Of a DNA stretch of 64,000 bases, positions 8,194 to 17,779 are shown one piece after another. The notes under the pieces were generated by a model. The model worked only from the letters and a program-made list of their open reading frames with translations, ran no database searches and was not told the DNA's origin. Both the position numbers and the translations under genes were made by a program. How positions within the stretch are numbered: position 1 is the stretch's first letter; each line of letters starts with the position of its first letter. Source of the DNA: an uncultured Subdoligranulum sp. (GTDB lineage: Bacteria; Bacillota; Clostridia; Oscillospirales; Ruminococcaceae); assembly GCA_945830575.1 (NCBI GenBank), contig CALZZE010000003.1:62001-126000 (forward strand), read 5' to 3'.

Positions 8194-8219
8194 GCGCCCC
8201 CGCCAAACGGCGGGGGCGC
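8194..8219. terminator. Convergent terminator between marR-like gene and GLUG gene
   Basis: An 11-bp perfect GC-rich stem with an AAAC loop sits between converging genes. The T-tracts are short, so efficiency is uncertain. Confidence 0.6.
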
Positions 8220-8224
8220 ATTAC

Positions 8225-11161
8225 TTATGATTTCGTAGTGGTACGGTGTTTTTTGCGGAGGCGCATCAGCAGCAGGACAGCCAGCACGGCCACACCGCCG
8301 CCCACGGCGGCAAGGGGTAGGGGCGCCGGAGCCTGCCGTACGGCGGCCAGCATGTCATCGCCGGGATGCAGCTCCGCCACAAGGTAGCTGCCGTCCGCCT
8401 CAGCGGAAACCTCCCGCCAGCCGTCGGCGCTGTGCAGATAAAGCTGCACCTTGTCAGCGTCCTCCGGCGGCAGGTAATGCAGCCGGGAAGGGGCGTCCTG
8501 CGCCTGTTCCACCGGGGCGGGCAGGCGCAGCTGCCAGCTTTCCAGCCAGACCTCCCCGGGGGCCAGAGCGGGCTGCTCTTCACAGGCGGTCAGCGTCAGC
8601 GTGTCATCGCTGGCAAAGCTGCCTTCCAGCAGCGCCACCGGACGGCCATCCTCCCGCAGCGTTTCGCTGGCCTGCGCGGTGGACAGCGGCGTGTATTCCG
8701 CGGTGAAGGTCTCGTCAAAAATGATGCAGTTCAGGTCGGTTTCTTCCAGACCAGACCAGCGGCCGGTGTAGCCCGCCTTGACGGGGACATCCGGCACGGC
8801 GTCCGCGTCCAGCGCATCGCCGTAGGCCAGATGAAACACCTGCACCTCGGTGGTTTCCGCCACGAAGCGAACCGTCAGGGTGCGGAAAACCTCCTGAATT
8901 CCATCCAGCAAGAGGAAATCACCGTAGGACAGCGCCTGCGCCCTGCCCTCGTAGCTGATGCCGTCAATGGCGGCGGGGGCGGTGTCGTTGGGCACAAAAT
9001 AGTTACCGGTCACCCCCGCGTTGGCGTCATCCGGCTCCTGCGTGTCCTGCCGGAACAGCCCGCCGGAGGGCTGTTCTTTCGTGGTGCCCGCAATGGCGCC
9101 CACCCATTCGGCGGCGGTATCCGCCAGCCGCACCATGGCCCGGTTGTCCTGTAAATTCACGCCGCTGCCCGCGATGCCGCCCACCTTGGAGCCGCCCCGC
9201 ACCACACATTTGGCGGCGCAGCCGCGCACCGTTTTGCTGCTGCTGCCCGCGATGCCGCCCACATACTCGGCGCTTTCCGCGTCCAGCAGGCCGGTGTTCA
9301 CGCACTCCAGCACGCTGCCCAGTTCCATGCTGCCCACGATACCGCCGGCGCACTTCTTTTTGGCGGTCACGGTGCCCCGGTTCTCGCAGCCCCGCACCAC
9401 GGCGCGGGTGCGGTAGGTGACGTTGGCGGATACCTCCCCGCTGACGGTGACGTCATCCTCCGGGTCAAGGTCGTTTTCCATGGCCATGGCCCCCGCGATG
9501 CCGCCGGCGTTAAGGTCCGCCTGCACCGTCCCGGCATTGACACAGTTGTAAATTTTGCCTTCGGTGTCGCTGTCGGTGTCCGCATCGGAGATGTCCTCCA
9601 CCACATCCTCATCGGAGCGGTTGCCCGCGTCGGCCAGCGTCTGGCTGATGCGTCCGATTTGCGCGGTGATGGCCCGCAGGTCATTGCCCAGCGCCGAGGC
9701 GCTGCTGCTGCCCGCACTGTTGAGGGCGCTGACGCTCTGGGAAAGCCCGTCCAGACTGCCGCTCAGGTCGTTGCGGGCGGCAAGGATGTTGTCCTCGTTG
9801 GTGCGCTCCAGCGTGGGGACCGTCACCGAAATTTCCGGCTTGGGTGTGGCGGACGGTGTGGGAGCAGGGGACGGCTCCGCCGAGAGGGTGGGAAGGGCAG
9901 ACGTGCTTTCCTCGCCCGGCTGATGCCGCACGGGCCGGTCATGCGCCTCGCCCGCGGAACGCTCCGGCTCCAGCCCATCCTTGAGGCGCTGTTCCAGATT
10001 GTCCAGAATGGGGGTCAGGTCGGTGGTAACGGTCTGGGTGCCGATGCTCACGCCGTTGGCGGTCTGTTCCAGCAAGGCGCTCACGGCGCTGCGGGCGCTG
10101 CTCACCTGATCTTGCAGGCTGGTCAGCTGGGCGCTCAGCTCGCTGCCCGCGGCCTCCGCATCAGCGGCGGCCTTGTTGGTCAGGCTTTGCAGCACGTTCA
10201 ACTGGCGGCTCAGCGTTTGCAGGGTGTCCATGCCATATTTCAGTGTGCTGTTTGGCTCCAGCTGGCCCACGATGCCGCCGGCCTCCTTGCGGGCAAACAC
10301 GCTGCCAAAATTGACGCAGCCCTCCACATAGCCGGTCTGGCTGCCCACGATGCCGCCGATGTTGTACCCCATGTGCCGGTAGCCCACGGTGGCCCGGTTG
10401 ATGCAGGCCCGCAGCACGCCGCTGTTGGCTCCCGCAATGCCGCCTACATCGGTGGTGTCGGTGACGGTTTCGGTTCCGGTGAGGGTGTCCATGGTGATGT
10501 CCGACACGCTCACCTCGTTCTGCTGCACCGTGGTGTTCACGCCGGCGTTGTTCTCGCAATTTCTCACTACGCCGTGATTTTCTCCCACGATACCGCCGAT
10601 GAAATGACTGCCGTACACAATGCCCCGCATGTCGCAGTCCTCCATGACGCCGGAAACCTCGTTGCGGCCCGCGATGCCGCCCACCACATCGGCGCCGCTG
10701 ACGACGCCGGAAAAGCAGACGTTTTGCAGCAGTCCTGCGTTGATACCGGCCACACCGCCCACGGTGGAGCGGCTGCCCTCCGGCATGACGGTGCCGGTGA
10801 CGGTCAGATTGTACACTTCACCACTTTCCTGCACATACCGGAACAGCCCCTGCACCGAGCCGTCCTGTTTCAGATGGAACCCGGAAATGGTGTGGTGCTG
10901 GCCCTGAAACACCCCGCCGAAAGTGGGAATGCCCGCAAACTCTGTGCCGGATATATCCACATCCGCGTCCAGCACCACAGTTCGTTGTTGGCTCCAGCTG
11001 TCCAGACGGCAGTTTTCCGCCAGTTGGAGCAAATCCTCCGCCGTGGCAATGTGAACAGTTTCCTTGTCAGGCTCCTCGGCCAGAGCGCCCAAGGGCAGGC
11101 AGGACAGCGCCACGCATACCGCCAGCAGGACAGAGCAGATTTTAGACAGTTTCGTTTTCAA
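8225..11161 (-). CDS. Secreted GLUG-repeat surface protein with C-terminal membrane anchor
   Basis: The 978-residue protein opens with a signal peptide (MKTKLSKICS, then a hydrophobic stretch ending at LGALAEE). Many repeats of the GLUG type follow, such as GGVAGINAGLLQNVC and IGGIVGENHGVVRNCEN. A central alanine/serine-rich helical segment is split by a Pro/Ser/Thr-rich stretch (EPSPAPTPSATPKPE), and another GLUG block comes after it. The C-terminus is one transmembrane helix plus RLRKKHR, with no LPXTG. The TTG start at 11161 follows AAAGGAGG by 9 bases and overlaps the upstream transporter end by 20 bases, so the two are coupled. GLUG domains occur in bacterial adhesins and IgA-protease-like proteins; an adhesive or glycan-contact role is inferred. 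Confidence 0.8.
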   Translation of the reverse strand: MKTKLSKICSVLLAVCVALSCLPLGALAEEPDKETVHIATAEDLLQLAENCRLDSWSQQRTVVLDADVDISGTEFAGIPTFGGVFQGQHHTISGFHLKQDGSVQGLFRYVQESGEVYNLTVTGTVMPEGSRSTVGGVAGINAGLLQNVCFSGVVSGADVVGGIAGRNEVSGVMEDCDMRGIVYGSHFIGGIVGENHGVVRNCENNAGVNTTVQQNEVSVSDITMDTLTGTETVTDTTDVGGIAGANSGVLRACINRATVGYRHMGYNIGGIVGSQTGYVEGCVNFGSVFARKEAGGIVGQLEPNSTLKYGMDTLQTLSRQLNVLQSLTNKAAADAEAAGSELSAQLTSLQDQVSSARSAVSALLEQTANGVSIGTQTVTTDLTPILDNLEQRLKDGLEPERSAGEAHDRPVRHQPGEESTSALPTLSAEPSPAPTPSATPKPEISVTVPTLERTNEDNILAARNDLSGSLDGLSQSVSALNSAGSSSASALGNDLRAITAQIGRISQTLADAGNRSDEDVVEDISDADTDSDTEGKIYNCVNAGTVQADLNAGGIAGAMAMENDLDPEDDVTVSGEVSANVTYRTRAVVRGCENRGTVTAKKKCAGGIVGSMELGSVLECVNTGLLDAESAEYVGGIAGSSSKTVRGCAAKCVVRGGSKVGGIAGSGVNLQDNRAMVRLADTAAEWVGAIAGTTKEQPSGGLFRQDTQEPDDANAGVTGNYFVPNDTAPAAIDGISYEGRAQALSYGDFLLLDGIQEVFRTLTVRFVAETTEVQVFHLAYGDALDADAVPDVPVKAGYTGRWSGLEETDLNCIIFDETFTAEYTPLSTAQASETLREDGRPVALLEGSFASDDTLTLTACEEQPALAPGEVWLESWQLRLPAPVEQAQDAPSRLHYLPPEDADKVQLYLHSADGWREVSAEADGSYLVAELHPGDDMLAAVRQAPAPLPLAAVGGGVAVLAVLLLMRLRKKHRTTTKS

Positions 11162-13655
11162 GCTCAGCGCCTCCTTTCTCAGTGGCCTCGCCCTCGATGG
11201 TCTCGGGCAGGCTGACGGCCTCCTCCATCATGTCCACGGTGGTGCCGGTGGAGATGGCCGCGTTGAACTGCCCGCGCAGCACGCCTTTCATGTCCACGTC
11301 CACCATGCCGGAAATGTAGCCCCGCACATGGCCGTTGACGTGCATGGTGCCGGTGGCGGTGTGGGTGATGCCGGTGAGGCCCTTCATCTCAAAGCTGGTG
11401 CGCTCGATGATGGAATCGCCCAGCACCAGAATCTGCGGCAGCACGCCCAGCACCAGACAGATGGAGATGAGGGTGCCCCGGCCCAGACAGGTGCCGATGG
11501 CGCAGATGACCGGGTTGGTGGTGAGCATGCTGATGAGGATACCCGCCGACGCCAGAATGGAGCCGGAGGTGAAGATGGTGGGGAAGGAGCTGTTCAGCGC
11601 CTCCACGATGGCCTGTTTGGGGGGCATCGTGTGCTTTAACTCGGAATAATGGCTGGAAATGACGATGGCGTAGTCAATGTTGGCGCCCATCTGGATGGAG
11701 CTGACGATGAGGTAGCCAAGGAAATACAGCGGCGTGTCCGAGAGGGTGGGGAAGGAGAAGTTCATCCAGATGGCGCCCTGAATCACGATGATGAGCAGCA
11801 CCGGCAGACCCGCCGACTGGAAGGTGAACAGCAGAATGAGGATGACGAACAGCGCCGACAGCACACTGATGAGGTTGTTGTCGTTCACAAAGGAGCTGGA
11901 CAGATCCAGCGCACTGGTGGAGTTGCCCACCACGTAGCACTGCTGTCTGGGATAGTGGCGCTCCAGCACCTCATGGATGGTGCCCAAAAACGCAAAGGTC
12001 TCGTCGCTTTCCTCCGGCAGATTCAGATACACCACCAGACGGCTGTATTCCTCGCTTTGCAGCTGCAATTTGGCCTTTTCCAGCTGGTCGAACAGGTCGT
12101 CCAGCGTGTCCTGCACATCGCCCTCCAGCGTGATGTTGCCGTCCTCCATCTCCTCTTTTAAGAACATGAACATGTCAAACAGCGGCACATCGTAATTTTC
12201 AATGCCGTTGATGAGCTCGCCGTACTGGTCCAGATGCACCGCGTAGGCGCTGTACAGCACCTTGGCCACCTCGTTGTCCAGCCCCACCAGCTCGCTGAAC
12301 TGGCGGGGCGTCAGCGCGTCCGCCAGCATGTACCCGTCCATGGCCTCCACGTTGGCAAGGCCGGTGGTGCTTTTCACTTCGGGCATCTCGTCCAGTTCCC
12401 GCAGCACGGCGGCCTCGGCCTTGTAGTCCCCTTTGGGCACAATGACCGCCACCATGTTGGAGGTGCCGAAGGTGTTCTTGATTTTCTGGTAGGCGATCTG
12501 GCTTTCGCTCTGCTTGGGGGTGGTCAGGTCGGTGTAGGAGTAGCAGTAGGGGCACTGACTGGCAAACCAGAACGCCCCCACCAGCACCACCGCGAAAATG
12601 GGCGGCACAATGTACCGGGTCTTGACCGCCGCCTTGCCCACAGCGGTGATTTTGGGAATGAGGTTTTTGTGTTTGGTTTTGTCAATGAGGGGGCTGAACA
12701 GCATCAGCAAGCCGGGCATGAGGGTGAACACCGACAGCAGGCTGAACAGGATGGCCTTGATGAGCACCACCGACAGGTCCCGCCCGATGCCGAACTGCAT
12801 AAAGCTCAGCGCCGCCAGACCGCTGATGGTGGTCAGCGAGGAGGAGGAAATTTCCGGGATGGCCTTGCTCAAGGCAATGACGCAGGCTTCCCGAGCGGGC
12901 TTGGTCTCGTGCTCGTCGGAATAGCGGTGGCACAGAATGATGGCGTAGTCGATGGCCAGCGCCAGCTGCAGAACCACCGTCACCGAGTTGGAAATAAAGC
13001 TGATTTTGCCCAGCAAAAAGTTGGTGCCCATGTTCAGCAGGGCGGCGGTAAGGAAGGTGAGCAGCAGCACCGGCACCTCGGCGTAGGCGCGGGAGGTGAG
13101 CAACAGCACCACCACAATGATGACTGCCGCCACTGCCACGATGACCACCATTTCGCTTTCCAGCTGGGCGGAATCATCCACGCCCACGCGGGTGTCCACG
13201 TACAGGTCATACCCTGCCAGCGTCTGGCGGATTTCCTCCATGGCCTGCACACTCACCGGGTCGGTCTCGGTGCCGTCAAAGGTTACGTCAAACAGGGCGG
13301 CCGCGCCGGTGTAATGCCCGGCGGAATCGTCAAACACCGCCTCGGTCACGCCGTCAATGTCCTCGATGGCCGCTTGCAGCTCCAGCGCGGTGGCGTAGCT
13401 CACGTTGGACACCATCACCCGAGCGCTGCCGTAGGTGACAAAGTTGTCGTTCATGACGGTCAGACCCTGCCGGGTCTCGGTGGAATCCGGCAGATAGGTG
13501 GTGATGTCGTTTTCCACCTGCACCCAGCTGCGGGCGATGACACTGAAAATCAGCGCAAAGATATATAAAAGGAAAAACAGGTTGCGCTTGTCCACAATGA
13601 ACGCGGCAACCTTTTCCATACCGGAACCGTTGTCTTTTTTGTTATTCTGTGCCAA
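11142..13655 (-). CDS. MMPL/RND-family transporter
   Basis: About 837 residues form two MMPL halves. Each half has one helix, a large extracytoplasmic domain (the first with YLPDSTETRQGL) and a helix bundle. Hallmarks are LALAIDYAIILCHRYSDE in the first half and QMGANIDYAIVISSHYSE in the second, the proton-relay Asp-Tyr regions. These proteins export lipids, glycolipids or hydrophobic compounds using the proton gradient. I chose TTG at 13655 because AAAGGAGG (13665-13672) lies 9 bases upstream; ATG at 13619 lacks a ribosome site. A TATACT -10 sits at 13716-13711 on the minus strand. Coupling to the GLUG gene suggests a shared envelope function. Confidence 0.88.
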   Translation of the reverse strand: MAQNNKKDNGSGMEKVAAFIVDKRNLFFLLYIFALIFSVIARSWVQVENDITTYLPDSTETRQGLTVMNDNFVTYGSARVMVSNVSYATALELQAAIEDIDGVTEAVFDDSAGHYTGAAALFDVTFDGTETDPVSVQAMEEIRQTLAGYDLYVDTRVGVDDSAQLESEMVVIVAVAAVIIVVVLLLTSRAYAEVPVLLLTFLTAALLNMGTNFLLGKISFISNSVTVVLQLALAIDYAIILCHRYSDEHETKPAREACVIALSKAIPEISSSSLTTISGLAALSFMQFGIGRDLSVVLIKAILFSLLSVFTLMPGLLMLFSPLIDKTKHKNLIPKITAVGKAAVKTRYIVPPIFAVVLVGAFWFASQCPYCYSYTDLTTPKQSESQIAYQKIKNTFGTSNMVAVIVPKGDYKAEAAVLRELDEMPEVKSTTGLANVEAMDGYMLADALTPRQFSELVGLDNEVAKVLYSAYAVHLDQYGELINGIENYDVPLFDMFMFLKEEMEDGNITLEGDVQDTLDDLFDQLEKAKLQLQSEEYSRLVVYLNLPEESDETFAFLGTIHEVLERHYPRQQCYVVGNSTSALDLSSSFVNDNNLISVLSALFVILILLFTFQSAGLPVLLIIVIQGAIWMNFSFPTLSDTPLYFLGYLIVSSIQMGANIDYAIVISSHYSELKHTMPPKQAIVEALNSSFPTIFTSGSILASAGILISMLTTNPVICAIGTCLGRGTLISICLVLGVLPQILVLGDSIIERTSFEMKGLTGITHTATGTMHVNGHVRGYISGMVDVDMKGVLRGQFNAAISTGTTVDMMEEAVSLPETIEGEATEKGGAELENETV

Positions 13656-13773
13656 AACGGCGGGCCTCCTTTGGTGGCGCGGCGGTGGGGCCGACGCGAG
13701 AATCAAAACCAGTATACCACTTTTGGATGCGATAGAATATGGACAAACAGGGGGGATTTGTTTGGAAATGGAC

Positions 13774-13802
13774 AAAAAAACAGCCGCCCCGGCTGGGGCG
13801 AC
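13774..13802 (-). terminator. Intrinsic terminator after cstA
   Basis: On the minus strand a CGCCCC/GGGGCG stem is followed by GGCTG and seven T. Confidence 0.75.
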
Positions 13803-13819
13803 TGGCGAGAGGACAGGCG

Positions 13820-15529
13820 TTACGCGGATTTTTGGGCGGGAACGGCGGTCTCGCTGTTTTTCTCGGCGGCGGTGTAGGCGCGCACGCTGCTGACCACGAT
13901 GGTCAGGCCCAGCGCGATGAGCAGCACCGCAATGATGAGCTGCAGGCCCTCCACAAGGAAGGTGGCGCTGCCTGCGGCCACCGCGCCCACCAGCGCGATC
14001 ATCCGCTGTACCAGCGCGGTGAAGGTGACGCACAGCATGATGACCAGCGGCGGGAACAGCATTTTGTTGCTGCGGCCTGTGACCTTCATAAAGACGCACA
14101 GCGTTGCCAGCACCAGCGCGGAGAGCAGCTGGTTGGCGGAGCCGAACAGCGGCCAGATGTTGGAATACCCGATCTTGGCGAGGATAAACCCGCCCGCCAG
14201 CGTGATGACGGTGGCAAAATACACGTTGCAGACCACCTTACGCCAGCCCTCGGCGTGGGCCATGTCATCCACGCTGAACAGCTCCTGAAAGCTCATGCGG
14301 CCGATGCGGGCCACCGCGTCCAGACTGGTCAGCGCCAGCGCGGACACGCACATCGTCATAAAGCACTGCGCCACATAGACCGGCACGCCGAACATTTCCA
14401 GAAACCCGGCCACGCCGTTGGAGAAGATCTGGAACGGGGTGCCTGCGGCGGGGGTGCCGTCCGCAGCGGCGGCCGCGCCGGCCACGCAGAGCGCCAGCAC
14501 CGCCAGCAGGCTTTCCAGCACCATGGCGCCGTAGCCCACCTTGAGCATGTCCCGCTCGTTCTCCACGGTCTTGGAGGAGGTGCCGGAGGACACCAGGCTG
14601 TGGAACCCGGACACCGCTCCGCAGGCCACCGTGACGAACAGGATGGGGAACAGATTGCCCAGCTTTTCGTTGGTGAAGCCGGTGTAAACCGGCAGATTCA
14701 TGGACGGATGCGCCACCAGCAGGCCCAACACAGCACCGGCGATCATGCCGATGAACATGAAGGTGGTCATGTAGTCACGGGGCTGTTTCAGCAGCCACAT
14801 GGGCATGACGGCGGCAAAGAAAATGTAAGCAAAGGTGATGTAAATCCAGGTCTGCTTGCCGGCGATCATGGGGGCATTCATGCCGATGGCAAACGCGCCC
14901 ACCGTGCACAGGATGCCCACCACGGCCTCCTTCCAGCCGGACAGGTTGTACTGTTTCTGGATCATGCCGAACACGATGGCAAAGCCGATGAACAGGATGG
15001 AGATGGTGCCCGCCGCGCCGTTGGTGTTGGCAGCCGCTACCATGACGCCCTCGGCGTCAAAGGCGTTGAAGGTGCCCGCCACCATGTCCGCAAAGGCGGC
15101 GATGACCAGCAGCGTGAACAGCCAGCAGAACAGCAGGAACACCTTGCGGCCGAATTTGCCGATGTACTTTTCAATCAGCAGGCCCATGGATTTGCCCTCA
15201 TTCTTGACGCTGGCGTACAGTGCGCCGAAGTCGGTGACAGCGCCGAAGAAGATGCCGCCGATGAGAATCCACAGCAGCACCGGCAGCCAGCCGAAGGCGG
15301 CGGCCTGAATGGCGCCGGTCACAGGCCCTGCGCCCGCGATGGAGGAGAACTGATGGCTGAACACCGTCCAGCCGTTGGTGGGTACAAAATCCTTGCCGTC
15401 ATTGTTTTCCACGGCAGGGGTTTTGGCGGTGGGGTCAATGCCCCATTTGTTGGCAAGCCAGCGGCCATAGCCCACATAAGCGCACACAAGGGCTATCGCC
15501 GCCGCCAACACGATGACAAGCGTATTCAT
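13820..15529 (-). CDS. cstA: Carbon starvation protein A-type transporter
   Basis: This 569-residue polytopic protein has the CstA signature: a start with YVGYGRWLANKWGID, then NGWTVFSHQFSSIAGAGPVTGAI, GGIFFGAVTDFGAL, the ACGAVSGFHSLVSSGTSSK block and SLDAVARIGR near the end. About 14-16 hydrophobic helices can be counted. Characterised relatives take up pyruvate or peptides at the membrane; which applies here cannot be told. It has its own promoter (15602-15574) and terminator, so it is monocistronic, although it points the same way as the MMPL/GLUG pair. Confidence 0.95.
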   Translation of the reverse strand: MNTLVIVLAAAIALVCAYVGYGRWLANKWGIDPTAKTPAVENNDGKDFVPTNGWTVFSHQFSSIAGAGPVTGAIQAAAFGWLPVLLWILIGGIFFGAVTDFGALYASVKNEGKSMGLLIEKYIGKFGRKVFLLFCWLFTLLVIAAFADMVAGTFNAFDAEGVMVAAANTNGAAGTISILFIGFAIVFGMIQKQYNLSGWKEAVVGILCTVGAFAIGMNAPMIAGKQTWIYITFAYIFFAAVMPMWLLKQPRDYMTTFMFIGMIAGAVLGLLVAHPSMNLPVYTGFTNEKLGNLFPILFVTVACGAVSGFHSLVSSGTSSKTVENERDMLKVGYGAMVLESLLAVLALCVAGAAAAADGTPAAGTPFQIFSNGVAGFLEMFGVPVYVAQCFMTMCVSALALTSLDAVARIGRMSFQELFSVDDMAHAEGWRKVVCNVYFATVITLAGGFILAKIGYSNIWPLFGSANQLLSALVLATLCVFMKVTGRSNKMLFPPLVIMLCVTFTALVQRMIALVGAVAAGSATFLVEGLQLIIAVLLIALGLTIVVSSVRAYTAAEKNSETAVPAQKSA

Positions 15530-15573
15530 GTTTCTTTCCTCTTTCCCTCAAAAATTGCACTGCTCGCTTCACT

Positions 15574-15602
15574 ACTTTAATACGATAAACCGGCGAAGTC
15601 AA
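15574..15602 (-). promoter_or_regulatory. Promoter of cstA
   Basis: On the minus strand TTGACT (15602-15597) and TAAAGT (15579-15574) are 17 bases apart, 45 bases before the ATG. Confidence 0.55.
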
Positions 15603-15706
15603 TAGGAAATACATTATTTTTTCATATTTGGCAAGTATGAGCTTTTTCCACGAAACGGATGGTGCATTTTTGGTGAAAATGTCGAAGGCTGCCCCGTGGC
15701 TGCCGC

Positions 15707-15735
15707 TGGAAACAGGCACTGTTTTGTGATACAAT
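15707..15735 (+). promoter_or_regulatory. Promoter of the Ntn-hydrolase-like gene
   Basis: TGGAAA and TACAAT lie 17 bases apart, with the -10 31 bases before ATG 15767. Confidence 0.5.
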
Positions 15736-15766
15736 AGGGGCAAACATGCAAAAAGGAGTGGAGCGT

Positions 15767-16348
15767 ATGAGCGCTGTTTTGGCGGTTTGCGGCGAGGCCT
15801 TCTGTGCCATGGTGGGCGACGGCCGCATGGTGGAGGAGCCGATTCTGGACGGCAAACCGAAAATTCTGACGGAGGACCTGCCCAAGGTGCGCAAGGTCAA
15901 CAAAAATGTGGTTATCGGCTTTGCGGGGGACTGCCTTGCCGCGGTGCAGATCATCAACGCGCTGGAGGATTACCAGACCCAATACCTGACGCTGGAGAAA
16001 ATCGTGAAGATTCTGGCGGAAAAGGGCAGAACGGTGGAGATTCAGCCGGTGGGTGTGCGCCTGCTGGTGGGCGGCCGGGGCCGCAAGGGGGATTTCCAGC
16101 TGGTGACGCTGGGCAGCGCCGAGGCGTTTCAGCCCCAGACCCAGCCCGCCCGTCCCGGGGCCTACCTCATCGAGGGCGCCTGCTCCCACACCGAAATCGG
16201 CCCGGTGCTGGAGCAGCAGGTCAAGCCGCAGGCGGCGCAGTGGCGCAGTCTGGATGATGTGGCGAAAACGCTGGACGGCTGCATTGCCGCGCTGGCGGAG
16301 CGGGACGAAAGCGTCAACGCCAAATGTTTCCGGGAACTGATTCTGTGA
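15767..16348 (+). CDS. Proteasome/HslV-like Ntn-hydrolase fold protein
   Basis: This 193-residue protein begins SAVLAVCGEAFCAMVGDGRMV, which resembles the HslV/proteasome-beta start (T-x-AV ... AGDGQ). VVIGFAGDCLAAVQIINALE follows, like the HslV helix region. Serine replaces the usual N-terminal threonine after Met removal, so catalysis is uncertain; an Ntn serine nucleophile is possible. No hslU or other unfoldase gene lies next to it. ATG 15767 follows AAAAAGGAG by 8 bases; an earlier ATG at 15746 lies before that site. It probably forms an operon with the transglutaminase-like gene 10 bases on. Function unknown. Confidence 0.6.
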   Translation: MSAVLAVCGEAFCAMVGDGRMVEEPILDGKPKILTEDLPKVRKVNKNVVIGFAGDCLAAVQIINALEDYQTQYLTLEKIVKILAEKGRTVEIQPVGVRLLVGGRGRKGDFQLVTLGSAEAFQPQTQPARPGAYLIEGACSHTEIGPVLEQQVKPQAAQWRSLDDVAKTLDGCIAALAERDESVNAKCFRELIL

Positions 16349-16358
16349 GGTGAGCGAT

Positions 16359-17711
16359 ATGGACAAAAACAGCTGGTTTGCCGATTTGTCGGTGGGGCTG
16401 CCCGCCGAGGTGGAGCGCTATTACCGCGCCGGGGATTTCGCCGCCGCCAACGCCCGCATCGACCTGCTTTTGCAGCAGGAACGTCTGCCCCAGCAGGCCA
16501 AAGGGGCGCTGCTGGCCTGCCGGGAGATCATGCGGCGCATCCCGGAAAACTACACACTTACCCGCGCCGACGCCATCGCGCTGCTGCGGCAGGATGTGCC
16601 GGATTTTTCCGAATCGGAATTTGACGCGCTGGTGGCCGCCGACCGCATCGACTGGCGGTATATCAACGGTACACCGTATTATCTGGATCGTTTCGCGGAG
16701 GCGCTGCGCCTCTACCCGGACATGAATGCCCGGGGCCTTGCCCCCGAGCCGTCCTACGGCGTGCGGGACAAGGTCATTGCCGCCATGCGCAAAAACGGCC
16801 ACCTGAGTGCCGACATCACCATCAGGGCCGCCATTGCCCCGCCGGTCGGCGCGGACCCGGAGGCGGACTTTGAGGCGTGGCTGCCCTTCCCGGCGGACTG
16901 TGCCCAGCAGAGCGACATCCAACTGCTGGACGCCACCCCCGGCTGGCAGCTGGCGGACGCTGACGCTGCCCAGCGGTGCATCTACTGGCACGGCAAGGCG
17001 GGGGAGGGGGAGCGGTCTGTTACCTACCGCTACCACATCCGCGCCGATTACGTGGACATGGACGCCCTGACCCCTGACCCGGAGCAGCCGGACTTTTTCA
17101 CCCATGAGGAGGCCCCGCACCTGCTGTTTACCCCGTGGCTGCGGGCGCTGTGCGGAGAAATCACCAAGGACTGCACCGGCCCGCTGGAAAAGGCCCGCGC
17201 CATCTATGACTATGTGACCCTGAACACCAACTACCGCTATCAGCCGGACTACGCGTGTCTTGAAAACATCTCGGAGAACTGCGCCAAATCCGGCTGGGGC
17301 GACTGCGGCGTCATGGCGCTGCTGTTCATCACGCTGTGCCGCATCGCGGGGGTGCCCGCCCGCTGGCAGAGCGGCCTGTACGTTACCCCGCAGAGCGCGG
17401 GCGCCCATGACTGGGCACAGTTCTACATCGCCCCCTACGGCTGGCTGTGGGCGGACTGCTCCTTTGGCTCCGGCGCGCACCGGGTGGGCAACGAGGCCCG
17501 CCGCCGGCACTATTTCGGCAATCTGGACCCGCTGCGGATGGTGGCAAACCGGGAATTTTACGCTCAGATCACCCCGCCGGACGAACAGCTGCGCAACGAC
17601 CCCTATGACAACCAGACCGGCGAGGCCAACCTGAACGGCCGCCCGCTCCACGGGGAGGAACTGCCCCGCAGCCGCACGGTGGTTGGCTTTACCTACGATG
17701 CTCCGGTCTAA
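16359..17711 (+). CDS. Transglutaminase-like domain protein
   Basis: The 450-residue protein has an N-terminal helical part and a C-terminal transglutaminase-like core. The catalytic triad is visible: Cys316 in GWGDCGVMA, His350 in AHDWAQFY and Asp366 in WADCSFG. No signal peptide or transmembrane helix is evident, so it looks cytoplasmic. Such proteins may be peptidases, amidases or transamidases; the transglutaminase fold does not settle which. ATG 16359 was chosen over GTG 16350 because GAGGTGAGCG then serves as the ribosome site. It follows the Ntn-hydrolase-like gene closely; a link to peptide turnover is only a guess. Confidence 0.82.
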   Translation: MDKNSWFADLSVGLPAEVERYYRAGDFAAANARIDLLLQQERLPQQAKGALLACREIMRRIPENYTLTRADAIALLRQDVPDFSESEFDALVAADRIDWRYINGTPYYLDRFAEALRLYPDMNARGLAPEPSYGVRDKVIAAMRKNGHLSADITIRAAIAPPVGADPEADFEAWLPFPADCAQQSDIQLLDATPGWQLADADAAQRCIYWHGKAGEGERSVTYRYHIRADYVDMDALTPDPEQPDFFTHEEAPHLLFTPWLRALCGEITKDCTGPLEKARAIYDYVTLNTNYRYQPDYACLENISENCAKSGWGDCGVMALLFITLCRIAGVPARWQSGLYVTPQSAGAHDWAQFYIAPYGWLWADCSFGSGAHRVGNEARRRHYFGNLDPLRMVANREFYAQITPPDEQLRNDPYDNQTGEANLNGRPLHGEELPRSRTVVGFTYDAPV

Positions 17712-17717
17712 AAAAAC

Positions 17718-17746
17718 TTTTCACCGGAGGGATTTTGTGGTATAAT
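17718..17746 (+). promoter_or_regulatory. Promoter of the RpiB/LacAB-type gene
   Basis: A perfect TATAAT is preceded at 17 bases by a weak TTTTCA -35. Confidence 0.55.
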
Positions 17747-17779
17747 AAAAGCAGTATGTAAGAAAGGATGGGATTTCCC

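Noticed and set aside
13739-15580. Plus-strand open frame opposite cstA (613 codons)
   Set aside because: A His/Gln/Asp-rich shadow of cstA; it has no recognisable domain and covers the cstA terminator and promoter.
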